This document shows, in pieces, positions 52,980 to 64,000 of a stretch of 64,000 bases of DNA. The notes beneath the pieces were generated by a model. It did not search any database and was not told where the DNA came from. It was given only the letters and a program-made list of their open reading frames with translations. Origin of the DNA: Terriglobia bacterium (GTDB lineage: Bacteria > Acidobacteriota > Terriglobia > Bryobacterales > Bryobacteraceae); contig JAJPHN010000011.1 in the NCBI GenBank assembly GCA_021325235.1, positions 62,001 to 126,000 on the forward strand, written 5' to 3'. The first letter of the stretch is position 1, and the number at the start of each line of letters is the position of its first letter. Position numbers and translations under genes: made by a program.

Positions 52980-54690
52980 AGAGACGCCGCCACAGCAGAC
53001 GGTTCAATCCGACCACGAAAACGCTCATCAGTCCAACCCCCAGAACGATTCGTGGCCAATCTCCTTTGGCGGTCGCTTCCGCGATGTAGGCGCCCAGGCC
53101 ATCGGCTCGAAGCGTGGTATTGCCCCACGAGACCAGCTCGGAAACGATGCTCGCATTCCACGCACCGCCCGAAGCGGTAATCGCTCCCGTGACCCACGAA
53201 GCAAAAATACCCGGACCAATCAGCGCCTTCCAGCGGCGCACCCCGCGAAGTTGCAGGCTGGCCGCCATTTCACGCAGATCGTACGGGATGCTTTGCGCCC
53301 CCCCGATCACATTGAACAGCAGGTACCATTGCGCGCCCAGCGCCATCAGCAGCATGCTTCCCCAGTTGAGCGAAACGCCCAACTTCAAAAAAGCGAGCGT
53401 GGCAAACGGGAACAGGAAGTTGGCCGGGAACGAAGCAAAGATCTGCACGATTGGCTGCGAGAGCCGTGCCAGCCGCGGACTGAATCCGATCGCCACGCCG
53501 ATGGGAGTCCAGACCAGCGTGCTGACGACGATCAGAACCAGCACGCGCGCACACGTGGCGAGTCCCAGCAGGGTGGCGCGCAGAACCTCGTGCACACCAA
53601 CGCCGGAGAGCACGAAGCGGATCGCCGCCAGCAGCAGAGCCGCGCTGATGGCGATCACGATCGTGTTGAAAATCCAGTCGCTTGAGCGCGAGTTCGTTTT
53701 GCCCCCGATTTCTGCGCGGGGACGCGTGCGCGCTGCCAGCCAGCGGTCGCTCTCGCCGAATAGCGGGCTTAGCAGCTTCTCGAAGTAGCGCGGCAATGCG
53801 GCTGCGCGCCATAGCTCCACTACCCAGAAACGCCGCTCTTCTCCGGCCGTCATCTCGAGCTTGTAGCGATCCGCCAGCGTGACCAGCGGCTTCCAGAAAA
53901 ACTGATCGATCAGCACGACCAGCAGGATCATCACAGCGATTGCCCAGCCGAGCGCGCGCAGATCTTTGGCCTGAACCGCGGCTGCCACGTACGAGCCAAG
54001 CCCCGGAAGAGTGTACTGCCGATTCAGCACGCTGATCGATTCGCTTGCCGCAAGGAAGAACCAGCCGCCGCCGAAGCTCATCATCCCGTTCCAGACCAGA
54101 CCGATCGCCGCGGCCGGCAATTCGAGCCGGGTAAAGCGCTCCCAAAGCGAGAGCCGGTACAGCGTAGCCATCTCATCGAGTTCGCCCGGAACGCTGCGCA
54201 GCGACTGGTAGAACGAAAACGTCATGTTCCAGGCCTGGCCGGTGAAAATCGCAAAGATCGAAGCGGCCTCGAGACCGAGCAGACTGCCGCGAAACAGCGC
54301 GATAAAGGCGGTGACGGTGACCGAAAGAAAGCCGAGCACCGGCACCGACTGCAGAATGTCGAGCAGCGGAATGAGCACCCGTTCGGCCCGCCGGCTGCGC
54401 GCCGCGGCGTAGCCGTAGATGAACGTAAAGAGCGTCGAAAAACCAAGCGCGATGAACATCCGCAGCGTCGAGCGCGCGGCATAATTCGGCAGATTGCGCG
54501 GATCAAGACCGATGCTCGGGATGATCTCGGGCGGGCTGAATTTTACCAGCGACTGCGCACCCACCCGCGCCACAACGTATAACAGCGTGAGCGTGCCCAA
54601 GCCCACGGCCAGATCGGCCGGGCGGAACAAACGTCTCACCGCGGCAGCTTGCGGTGCGAGCGTAAACTGAGGCAGACGAATCGATTTCAA
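52945..54690 (-). CDS. Fused two-domain ABC transporter permease (duplicated component, anion type)
   Basis: 581 aa, two successive binding-protein-dependent permease domains, about residues 75-255 and 385-560. Each has an EAA-type loop (YQSLRSVPGELDEMATLYRL; VIGGAQSIPYDLREMAASLQ). This is the duplicated-permease arrangement of an anion transport group; with the ATPase it makes a full importer except for a binding protein. The start is TTG 54690 (MKSIRLPQF), preceded by GAGAG; a 9-bp inverted repeat lies 12 bases before it. Substrate (nitrate, sulfonate, bicarbonate or cyanate) cannot be fixed. Confidence 0.87.
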   Translation of the reverse strand: MKSIRLPQFTLAPQAAAVRRLFRPADLAVGLGTLTLLYVVARVGAQSLVKFSPPEIIPSIGLDPRNLPNYAARSTLRMFIALGFSTLFTFIYGYAAARSRRAERVLIPLLDILQSVPVLGFLSVTVTAFIALFRGSLLGLEAASIFAIFTGQAWNMTFSFYQSLRSVPGELDEMATLYRLSLWERFTRLELPAAAIGLVWNGMMSFGGGWFFLAASESISVLNRQYTLPGLGSYVAAAVQAKDLRALGWAIAVMILLVVLIDQFFWKPLVTLADRYKLEMTAGEERRFWVVELWRAAALPRYFEKLLSPLFGESDRWLAARTRPRAEIGGKTNSRSSDWIFNTIVIAISAALLLAAIRFVLSGVGVHEVLRATLLGLATCARVLVLIVVSTLVWTPIGVAIGFSPRLARLSQPIVQIFASFPANFLFPFATLAFLKLGVSLNWGSMLLMALGAQWYLLFNVIGGAQSIPYDLREMAASLQLRGVRRWKALIGPGIFASWVTGAITASGGAWNASIVSELVSWGNTTLRADGLGAYIAEATAKGDWPRIVLGVGLMSVFVVGLNRLLWRRLYDVAERRYQLG

Positions 54691-54701
54691 CGGTCTCTCA
54701 T

Positions 54702-54731
54702 GAGCGATCGGCGGTTTTTACGCGATCGCTC
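54702..54731. promoter_or_regulatory. 9-bp inverted repeat ahead of the ABC importer operon
   Basis: GAGCGATCG (54702-54710) and CGATCGCTC (54723-54731) are exact inverted repeats separated by 12 bases, ending 12 bases before the TTG start of the permease. It could be an operator or an RNA hairpin near the ribosome-binding region. Confidence 0.4.
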
Positions 54732-54834
54732 TACCGGCCGAAATCACTGTGATCGTCCGGCGAGAGCAGCGCAAACGAAAGCTCAGAAGCCGTAGGATCC
54801 CACACAGGCGCGAACCGCGGCAAATGAAGATTCG

Positions 54835-55095
54835 ATGACAGAACCACAGCCGGCCGGTAATTTTCGGTTGACCATTCGCATCAACGGCGATACGCGGTCG
54901 TGGAGTGGTTCGCTTGGTTCAAAGATGCCCTCCGCCGCCTTTCAAGCATCCCTCAATCGGATCGGCGAACTTCTGCCTCATAGTTGGGCTGCGGCTCAGG
55001 TATCTTTGAGAACAAATCCGCTGTGCTCACGCGGTCCGTTCATCGAGATTGAGCTCTTGCATGCTGCTACGAAGATCCGGAGCAGCTTCCGTTAG
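54835..55095 (+). CDS. Hypothetical small protein
   Basis: 86 aa; I do not recognise it. The N-terminal half reads as alternating strands (FRLTIRINGDTRSWSGSL) followed by a helix (FQASLNRIGELLPHSW), which looks like a folded small protein. It overlaps an antisense candidate at its end and has no strong ribosome-binding site, so it may be a remnant. Confidence 0.3.
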   Translation: MTEPQPAGNFRLTIRINGDTRSWSGSLGSKMPSAAFQASLNRIGELLPHSWAAAQVSLRTNPLCSRGPFIEIELLHAATKIRSSFR

Positions 55096-55203
55096 CAGAG
55101 CAGCCCTATCGCGAGGCGTTGCGCTATGAACCAAGGAGCCCAATTTTTCTCGGAGGTTTCGCGTCGTTTCTTCATGCATGGCGATCCGGAAGTAGCGTTT
55201 CAT
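55027..55203 (-). CDS. Hypothetical 58-aa protein
   Basis: ATG 55203 has GAGGTGGC directly upstream, a fair ribosome-binding site. The product (MKRYFRIAMHEETTRNLREK... ending QELNLDERTA) is largely helical and charged. It overlaps the plus-strand small frame at 54835, so at most one of the two is likely real. No family recognised. Confidence 0.35.
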   Translation of the reverse strand: MKRYFRIAMHEETTRNLREKLGSLVHSATPRDRAALLTEAAPDLRSSMQELNLDERTA

Positions 55204-55376
55204 GCCACCTCGATCTTGTGGGTCAGACGGTTCGCCCGAGTTTCCGTTGCACACTGACCGGTAGTAACCCTCTTTCGTTCTCCGCGTGTTTCTCGCACGC
55301 TTACGGCCAACAACACGATTCTGCCGATCACTGCACTCGACGGGCTGAAACTGCCCGCCGCGCCCTTAGCTGTCGT

Positions 55377-58106
55377 TCAGCCTTCATGCAGCGCGATTAG
55401 CGGATCGACACGGCTCGCGCGGCGCGCCGGCAGGTAACAGGCAGCAAGCGATATCAAAAGCAGCAGTGCCGCCGCACCCAGAATGCTGAGCGGATCGCTT
55501 CCGCCGACTCCATACAGCATGCGGCTCAGCGCACGGCCGATCAGCAGCGCGGCAACCAGGCCGATCACCACGCCCGTAGCTACCAGCCGCATGCCCTGCG
55601 CGAGCACGAGCCGCAGCACGCTCGACTGCCCTGCTCCCAGAGCCATCCGCAGCCCGATCTCGCGTCGGCGCTGAGCCACCGAGTACGCCAGGATGCCGTA
55701 CAGCCCGATGCTCGCGAGGCCCAGCGCAAGGAACCCGAAAACGCTGAGCAGCCCCACGCCGACCCGCGCCTGAAACAGCCCGCCTTGGATGATCTGCTTT
55801 CCGGTGCGCACATCAACAAAGACCTGCGGACCGGCCGTGTGCAGCTGACCCAGCACCGAGGGCACCAGCGGTTCCGGATTGCCCCTTGTCCGCACCCACA
55901 GCGTCATCGTGTCGACGTAATGTTGTTCGAACGGCACATAGACACAAAGCTGCGGCGGCTCGGCCCAGTTCGTGTAGCTGGCGTTGCGCGCGATGCCGAC
56001 AATCTGCCGCTCCATCTTTTCGCCCGGAAGCTGGATGCGCTTGCCGATCGCATCGCCGTTGGGCCAGAAATCGCGCGCGAATTTTTCGTTCACAATGGCC
56101 ACCGGCAGTGTGTTCTTCTGATCGCTTTCATAGAACGCTCGCCCGCTGATCAGGCGTGTGCCTGAGGCATCGAAGAAATCCGGCTCAATCGTGTTGACAA
56201 TGGCTGAAAGCTGATCGGCCCGCGACCGCTTCTCGCGCCCCGCCACCTCGATTCCGCTCATCGGACGCGCCCACAACGGCAGGTTCGAGGACCATGCCAG
56301 CGCAGCCACACCCGGCAGGCGTTCAATGCGCTCCCTGGCTTCTTTGAAGTACGCTTTGGCGCGCGTCTCGTTGTAGCCGGCCTGCCCCGGCGTGGTCATG
56401 AATACGTCCAGATGCGCGGTCTGAAACCCGGGGTCCATCGCATAGGCATGGCCGATGCTGCGCAGGAAAAGCGCTGCGATCACCAGCAGCAGGAATGAGA
56501 ACGCCACCTGCGCCACGAGAAGAACCTTGGCGATGTTCACCTTCGCTCTGCTGCGGCCCACCGAGCGCGATTCTTCTTTGAGCGAATCGGCCACATCGGT
56601 GCGCGATGCTTTGAGAGCCGGAATGGTTCCAAACAGCAGACCAGTCGCAATCGAAACCAGCAGGGCGAAGGCGAACACCGTAAGATCCAGCTTCGGCGTG
56701 ATGAAGTTTGATGAGCTTGGCAGTGAAGAAAAGAGCAGACGCAGGCCGCCTACGGCAACCGCCAGACCAGCGGCGCCGCTCAGCAGGCCGAGTATCACGC
56801 TTTCGGTAAGCAACTGGCGCACGAGCCGCACGCGGCTGGCTCCGAGCGCCAGGCGTACCGCGATCTCCTGCTGTCGCCCCGCGGCTCGAGCCAGAAGCAG
56901 ATTCGCCACGTTCGAACAGGCGATCAGCAATACAATCGCAACGACCGCGAGCAGCCCGGCGCTCGCCATCATCACGCCGGAGGTCGTCTGCATGGAGTTC
57001 CCGAACAAGATGTCGCGTACCGGAAGCACCATCACTCCGCGGCCTTCGTTGGTGCCGGGATATTCTCTCGCCAGATCGGCTGCGAGCGCGCTCAGGTTTG
57101 CCTGGGCCTGCGCCACGCTGATCCCGGTTTTCAGACGGCCGGCTCCCAGGAAAATCGTCTTGTTGCGATCGTGCAGCGCGCCCTGCAGTTGATTCGGGAA
57201 AAGCTGCTCCATCATGGCAGCCGGTATCCAAAGATCAGGACCGAAAATCGCATTGATGCCGATGAAACGCGGCGGAGCAACACCGATCACATGGAATACG
57301 AGACCGTTGATACGGATCCCTTTGCCGATAATCTGCGGATCGCCGCCGAAGCGGCTCTGCCATGTGCCGTAATTGATGACGGCCACCGGGTGCTCACCGG
57401 GCACGCCGTCCTCTTCCGGTAAAAAGAAGCGTCCGCGCGCCGGATTCAGGCCAAGCGTCGCGAAATAGTTGCCGGTGACCAGCTCGCAAAACAACCGCTC
57501 GGAGTCGCCGTGCTCCTGAAAGGTGAGCACTTGCGCCGAGCTGTAGCCTGCCAGCGAAGCGAAGACAGTGTTCTTCGTCTGGATGTCCACAAAATCCGGA
57601 TACGAGAGCGGAAGCGCAGTGCGGGCCTGCGAACGGTCCCGTGCGCGTTGCTGAGCGACTGCGATGAGGCTTGAGGCTTTTGGAACCGGCAGCGGATTCA
57701 AAAGCAGCGTGTTGATGACGGTGAAAACCGTCGCATTCGCGCCGATGCCGAGCGCCAGCGTCAGCACCACGAACAGTACAAATAGCGGGCTCTTGCGCAT
57801 CCCGCGCGCTGCGAACCGGATGTCTCGCCCGAGATCGTAGAGCCAGGTCCCGCCCCTCTGCTCGCCCGCAACAGCCCGCTCGGAGGCGCGCGGCAAAGCC
57901 GCCGTAGATTGGCGCAAAGGATAAAGGTCTTCCAGCTCGGCTATGGTTTCCCGATAGGCCCGCGGCTCATCGGCGCCGGCGCTCAGCAGTTCGCGGTATC
58001 GATCTTCCAGATGACCGGCAAACTCTTCGATCCGATCCGCTTCCGCCGCACCCTCCAGATTGAGGCGCGCCATGCGCTCGCGAATGATTCTCTTCCAGTC
58101 AGGCAT
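55377..58106 (-). CDS. ADOP-type duplicated ABC permease (MacB-like, orphan)
   Basis: 909 aa. An N-terminal charged cytoplasmic extension (about residues 1-85, ending near LYPLRQST) is followed by a first MacB_PCD plus FtsX unit (first helix FVVLTLALGIGANATVFTVI; C-terminal helices near 380-500) and a second one (helices about 540-570 and 790-905, with YSVAQRRREIGLRMALGAGQ). The length and duplication match the acidobacterial duplicated orphan permease family. No ATPase gene is beside it. It starts at 58106 and overlaps the PadR gene by 8 bp, the standard arrangement in this phylum. Confidence 0.92.
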   Translation of the reverse strand: MPDWKRIIRERMARLNLEGAAEADRIEEFAGHLEDRYRELLSAGADEPRAYRETIAELEDLYPLRQSTAALPRASERAVAGEQRGGTWLYDLGRDIRFAARGMRKSPLFVLFVVLTLALGIGANATVFTVINTLLLNPLPVPKASSLIAVAQQRARDRSQARTALPLSYPDFVDIQTKNTVFASLAGYSSAQVLTFQEHGDSERLFCELVTGNYFATLGLNPARGRFFLPEEDGVPGEHPVAVINYGTWQSRFGGDPQIIGKGIRINGLVFHVIGVAPPRFIGINAIFGPDLWIPAAMMEQLFPNQLQGALHDRNKTIFLGAGRLKTGISVAQAQANLSALAADLAREYPGTNEGRGVMVLPVRDILFGNSMQTTSGVMMASAGLLAVVAIVLLIACSNVANLLLARAAGRQQEIAVRLALGASRVRLVRQLLTESVILGLLSGAAGLAVAVGGLRLLFSSLPSSSNFITPKLDLTVFAFALLVSIATGLLFGTIPALKASRTDVADSLKEESRSVGRSRAKVNIAKVLLVAQVAFSFLLLVIAALFLRSIGHAYAMDPGFQTAHLDVFMTTPGQAGYNETRAKAYFKEARERIERLPGVAALAWSSNLPLWARPMSGIEVAGREKRSRADQLSAIVNTIEPDFFDASGTRLISGRAFYESDQKNTLPVAIVNEKFARDFWPNGDAIGKRIQLPGEKMERQIVGIARNASYTNWAEPPQLCVYVPFEQHYVDTMTLWVRTRGNPEPLVPSVLGQLHTAGPQVFVDVRTGKQIIQGGLFQARVGVGLLSVFGFLALGLASIGLYGILAYSVAQRRREIGLRMALGAGQSSVLRLVLAQGMRLVATGVVIGLVAALLIGRALSRMLYGVGGSDPLSILGAAALLLLISLAACYLPARRASRVDPLIALHEG

Positions 58107-58443
58107 GCTCTACTCCTGTGACTCGTCCCATGGCCGTCACGAATTCGCGCCAGCTCTTACGCTGCGCGCGCAGAACCTTGCGGCCTTCCTGCGTCAGCGC
58201 GTAATAGCGGCGGCGGCGCTGCTCCGGTTTTTCCACCCAGTGGCCTTCAATCCAGCCGCGCTCCTCGAGCTTGTACAGCAGCGGATACAGCGACGTGACG
58301 TGGAAACGTAAGAAACCTTGCGAACGCAGCTGAATCATCTTCGAGATGTCGTAGCCATGACGCGGCTGATCTTCGAGCAGCGACAGGACGAGCAGCTCGG
58401 CGCTTCCTTTTTTCCATTCCTGATCGGGGCTGGTGGGAGGCAT
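58099..58443 (-). CDS. PadR-family transcriptional regulator
   Basis: 114 aa from ATG 58443 (MPPTSPDQEWKKGSAEL). The PadR winged helix is clear: ELLVLSLLEDQPRHGYDISK, VTSLYPLLYKLEERGWIEG and RRRRYYALTQEGRKVL. It overlaps the following ADOP gene by 8 bp, so both are cotranscribed; PadR likely represses the unit. The inverted repeat at 58462-58472 lies just upstream of its start. An earlier in-frame start at 58527 is not supported by family alignment. Confidence 0.92.
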   Translation of the reverse strand: MPPTSPDQEWKKGSAELLVLSLLEDQPRHGYDISKMIQLRSQGFLRFHVTSLYPLLYKLEERGWIEGHWVEKPEQRRRRYYALTQEGRKVLRAQRKSWREFVTAMGRVTGVEHA

Positions 58444-58461
58444 ATATGTGAGTCCAGTATA

Positions 58462-58472
58462 TTGGTTTCCAA
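58462..58472. promoter_or_regulatory. Inverted repeat ahead of the padR-ADOP unit
   Basis: TTGGTTTCCAA: TTGG and CCAA arms flank TTT, 18 bases before the PadR ATG. On the minus strand a TATACT sits next to it and could be a -10 box. Autoregulation by PadR is plausible but not shown. Confidence 0.35.
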
Positions 58473-58593
58473 CACTAAAACGCACCCCTGCCCGGAACTG
58501 TTCCCTGGCTTGATAAAGATTTGACATTGCCAGCCGTTCCGGGAGAACATTCCATGCCCCGGAGCACTACCCTACAGCGCTCGAAGTCCCGAA

Positions 58594-61766
<3,173 letters not shown>

Positions 61767-61770
<4 letters not shown>

Positions 61771-62468
61771 CGGAACGGCGCAGCACGATTCTGCTGGTGG
61801 ACGACGATCCCGTTACGCAAGAGCTTTTTTCCATTCTTCTCGAACCAAGTGGAATCAACGTGGTCGCAGCAGCCACACCGGCGGAAGCGCGTGACCGGCT
61901 CGCGGCCGCTCGGCCCGAGATGATCCTGCTCGATCTGAATCTCGGCAACGCAGACGGTCTGGCGCTGGCCCGCGAACTGCGCCAGCGCTTTGGTTCGGCG
62001 TTTCCGTTGCTGGTGGTAAGCGCGTCCTCCGATCAGGAAAAGCGACAGCGCGCGCTGGCCGCAGGCGCCACCGGTTTTATTGCGAAGCCGGTGGACCCGC
62101 GCACGTTTGCAAGTAAGGTCAAAGGATATCTGCCCGTACACACGAGCGCGGAGGCCGAACTGGATCCGCGCGAAAGGCGTTTGCGCGAACTGCGGGCGCA
62201 ATTCATCGAAACCGCTCTGCTCACCATCGGGCAGCTCGCCGGCAGAAGCGATGAAGAGCTTCTCTCAGACACACTCCTCGCCGATGCGGCGCATAAATGG
62301 GTGGGAGCCAGCAGCATTGAGGGAATGCCGGATATCGAAGAGGTTGCGCGCGAAGTCGAAACACTGGCCCGCGCACGGCGCATCGATCAGTCGGCGCACA
62401 TCCGGCGGCGGCTCGAGTGGCTGAAAACGCAGTTTCAGGCGAGCAGCGAACGCCCCGTGGGCGCGTGA
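61767..62468 (+). CDS. Response regulator with REC and Hpt domains
   Basis: 233 aa. The receiver domain has LLVDDDPVTQELF, phosphoacceptor D56 in ILLDLNLGNADG and the conserved Lys in FIAKPVDP. The second half is Hpt-like with the phosphorylatable His in ADAAHKWVGASS (H176), a shortened relative of AHxLKGSS. Acting as both receiver and phosphotransfer protein, it should relay phosphate from the hybrid kinase encoded just upstream (ATGA overlap). No DNA-binding domain is present, so the final output is elsewhere. Confidence 0.87.
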
Positions 62469-62485
62469 TGCTCTGACCCGCTGCG

Positions 62486-64000
62486 CTATTCTTCGCGCAA
62501 TACCCGGACGGGATCAATGTGCGATGCTCTTCGCGCCGGCGCGTAAGCGGCCATGAGTGCCACGGCCACCAGCGGCAGTAACACAGCGGCGAACAGCAAC
62601 GGACTCGCACTCGCACCCGAAAAGATCAGCATCGATCGGACAACTTGCGAAGACGCGATACCCAGCATCAGTCCGCAGCCCAGCCCGATTCCGGCCAGCA
62701 TAAGGGCCTGCCGCAGCACACTCTGCAGCACCTCGCGCGGGTCGGCACCTACCGCCATGCGAATCCCGATCTCACGGCGCCGCCGGTCGACCGTATAGGT
62801 GATCAGTCCATAGAGACCGATCACAGCCAGCACGAGCGCCATCGCGCCCATACCGGCGACCGCTTCCGTGATAATGTTCGGCGTCTTGACTGAGCGCTGC
62901 TCGTACAAATCGCGCATCGTGCGCGCTGACGCGATCGGCATGTTGCGATCGAGACGGTGGATTACGTTGCGCAGAACGGGTGCGAGCACCGCCGCATCCG
63001 CTGCCTGCGACTCCGCCATGAGAGTCATGTTGTTCCGCTGGTCCTGCGAGAACGGAACCCAGAAAAACTCCTGCGGCGGTTCGCTGATCCAAAGGTATTT
63101 CGCCTGTTTCGCCAGACCGACCACCTGCACGAGCGGCCCTTTTTCGTCACCGATCCGAAAACGTTTGCCGATCGGATCCTGATTGGGCCAGAAGCGATGT
63201 GCGAATTGTTCGTTCACAACCGCTACCGGTGGGCTAGTCTGCGTGTCCGTTTTTCGGAACTCGCGCCCTCGCAAGATCAGCATACCCAGCACATCGAAGT
63301 AGCCGTCGGTGACCGAGGCGTCCAGGCTCTGCGGCACCCATCCGTTCTTCGCGATTTTTGTGCCTTCGATCAACACCGGCTTGCTCTCGTTATCGAACCC
63401 AAAGGGAGAGAAAGTGCTGAGCGCGGCCGCTCGAACTCCTGCACTCGCCCGCACCTCATCCAACAACTCTTTGTAGAAACGCTCCGTTTGCGCTTTGGTG
63501 TAATGCACCATCTCCGTATTGAGCGTCATCAGGTACACGTGATCGGTGCGGAATCCGACGCCCTGCGTGATCTTGCTGCGAAATCCGACAAAGACCACGG
63601 CCGACAGAATGAGCAGTACGCAGGAGAGCGCGAGCTGCGCTGAAACGAGCACGCTCCGCCCCCATAATTTCCCGCGCCGGCTGGTGCCGTCCGTGCGGGC
63701 TTTGAGCGACGAAATAATGTCAGTGCGCGAACTGCGCCAGGCGGGTAAAAATCCGAAAACGAACGCGCTGGCAATCGCCACGATCGATGTGAAGACGAGG
63801 ATGCGCTGGTCGAGCGCGATATCAAAGGACACGGGCACGTCGGTCGGAGTCGGGATACTTTCGAAAAGTCGCATGCCGGCCAGCGCTACCGCGATTCCAG
63901 CAGCGCCGCCAGCCAGCGCCAGCAGCAGATTTTCGAGAAACAACTGCCGCAGCAGGCGCCAACGCGCTGCGCCCACCGCGAGCCGCACTGCGATTTCACG
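62486..64000 (-). CDS. ADOP-type ABC permease, 3' part; 5' end beyond the window
   Basis: The reading frame is open from the window edge (REIAVRLAVGAARWRLLRQL) to the stop at 62486, about 504 aa. It shows the end of the first FtsX unit, then a second MacB_PCD and FtsX unit (ISSLKARTDGTSRRG, VLVSAQLALSCVLLILSAVVF, and the C-terminal YTVDRRRREIGIRMAVGADP with final ARRASHIDPVRVLREE). This matches the C-terminal half of the ADOP family as in the gene at 55377. It converges on the REC-Hpt gene with an 17-bp gap. The full gene would need about 1.2 kb more. Confidence 0.88.
   Translation of the reverse strand, partial: REIAVRLAVGAARWRLLRQLFLENLLLALAGGAAGIAVALAGMRLFESIPTPTDVPVSFDIALDQRILVFTSIVAIASAFVFGFLPAWRSSRTDIISSLKARTDGTSRRGKLWGRSVLVSAQLALSCVLLILSAVVFVGFRSKITQGVGFRTDHVYLMTLNTEMVHYTKAQTERFYKELLDEVRASAGVRAAALSTFSPFGFDNESKPVLIEGTKIAKNGWVPQSLDASVTDGYFDVLGMLILRGREFRKTDTQTSPPVAVVNEQFAHRFWPNQDPIGKRFRIGDEKGPLVQVVGLAKQAKYLWISEPPQEFFWVPFSQDQRNNMTLMAESQAADAAVLAPVLRNVIHRLDRNMPIASARTMRDLYEQRSVKTPNIITEAVAGMGAMALVLAVIGLYGLITYTVDRRRREIGIRMAVGADPREVLQSVLRQALMLAGIGLGCGLMLGIASSQVVRSMLIFSGASASPLLFAAVLLPLVAVALMAAYAPARRASHIDPVRVLREE

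Larger units (their letters stand above)
54732..55376. other. Region with only weak small-ORF candidates
   Basis: Between the ABC importer and the ADOP gene are 645 bp with no clearly recognisable gene. Two short overlapping reading frames on opposite strands (54835-55095 plus, 55027-55203 minus) are listed separately. No tandem or inverted repeats stand out to the eye in the rest. Confidence 0.5.

Noticed and set aside
62486-64000. An ATPase gene paired with the ADOP permeases
   Set aside because: None is next to either ADOP gene; the ATPase at 43866 belongs to the exporter with its own permeases.

Overview
The window looks like a chromosomal segment of a GC-rich acidobacterium, most likely of the Bryobacterales/Solibacter type. 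The evidence is two ADOP-type duplicated orphan permeases (one paired with a PadR regulator), an Oar-like TonB-dependent receptor followed by a TPR lipoprotein-like or secreted protein, a gene whose product begins with the MSTPAQIAANQANSQLSTGP signature, a CRTAC1/ASPIC-type beta-propeller, and many secreted enzymes. This is inferred from family content; no rRNA is present. There is no prophage, transposase, CRISPR array or replication origin, and one tRNA gene, tRNA-Pro(CGG).

Layout. 1-4.7 kb: a broken secreted protein, a TPR membrane protein, a dGTPase-like HD hydrolase, purH and an ECHDC3-like crotonase. 4.8-11 kb: periplasmic redox genes (PQQ dehydrogenase with an inserted cytochrome c, multicopper oxidase) and a secreted phosphoesterase; an 18-bp perfect palindrome covers the oxidase start codon. 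11-15.2 kb: an RNB exoribonuclease, a fungal-type cytosine deaminase, a PoxB-like ThDP enzyme and the tRNA. 15.2-22.9 kb: a tightly packed minus-strand operon (GH78 rhamnosidase, HPrK-like kinase, PqqD/RRE protein with an internal Tat-like signal, one-TM protein, NTP_transf_5 nucleotidyltransferase), facing an IclR-HTH/sugar-binding-protein fusion regulator. This operon is the best candidate here for an undescribed system.

22.9-33 kb: secreted propeller, TonB receptor with TPR partner, a peptidylglycine-monooxygenase-like copper enzyme fused to cytochrome c and TPRs, a DUF1801 protein and an alpha/beta hydrolase. 33-38.3 kb: a sugar operon (SSS symporter, small membrane protein, araB, araD; no araA) and a b-type-cytochrome-like pair. 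38.3-45.7 kb: XRE regulator, a zinc-ribbon/HTH protein, tadA, a four-gene MacAB/DevBCA-like exporter, a REP-like repeat and a frameshifted acidobacterial orphan. 45.7-64 kb: gyrA with an unusual quinolone-determining region, a frameshifted LprI-like gene, an S10 carboxypeptidase, a cation/proton antiporter, an anion-type ABC importer (fused permease plus ATPase), a PadR-ADOP pair, a hybrid histidine kinase whose sensor domain retains all seven residues known to be critical for ethylene/copper binding in ETR1, a REC-Hpt partner, and a second ADOP permease cut by the window edge.

Together the genes suggest a soil heterotroph that degrades plant polysaccharide (rhamnosidase, arabinose/ribulose metabolism, TonB receptor) with copper- and quinone-linked periplasmic oxidation. 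Three genes show apparent short frameshifts, so either recent decay or consensus errors should be considered when using coordinates for those loci.
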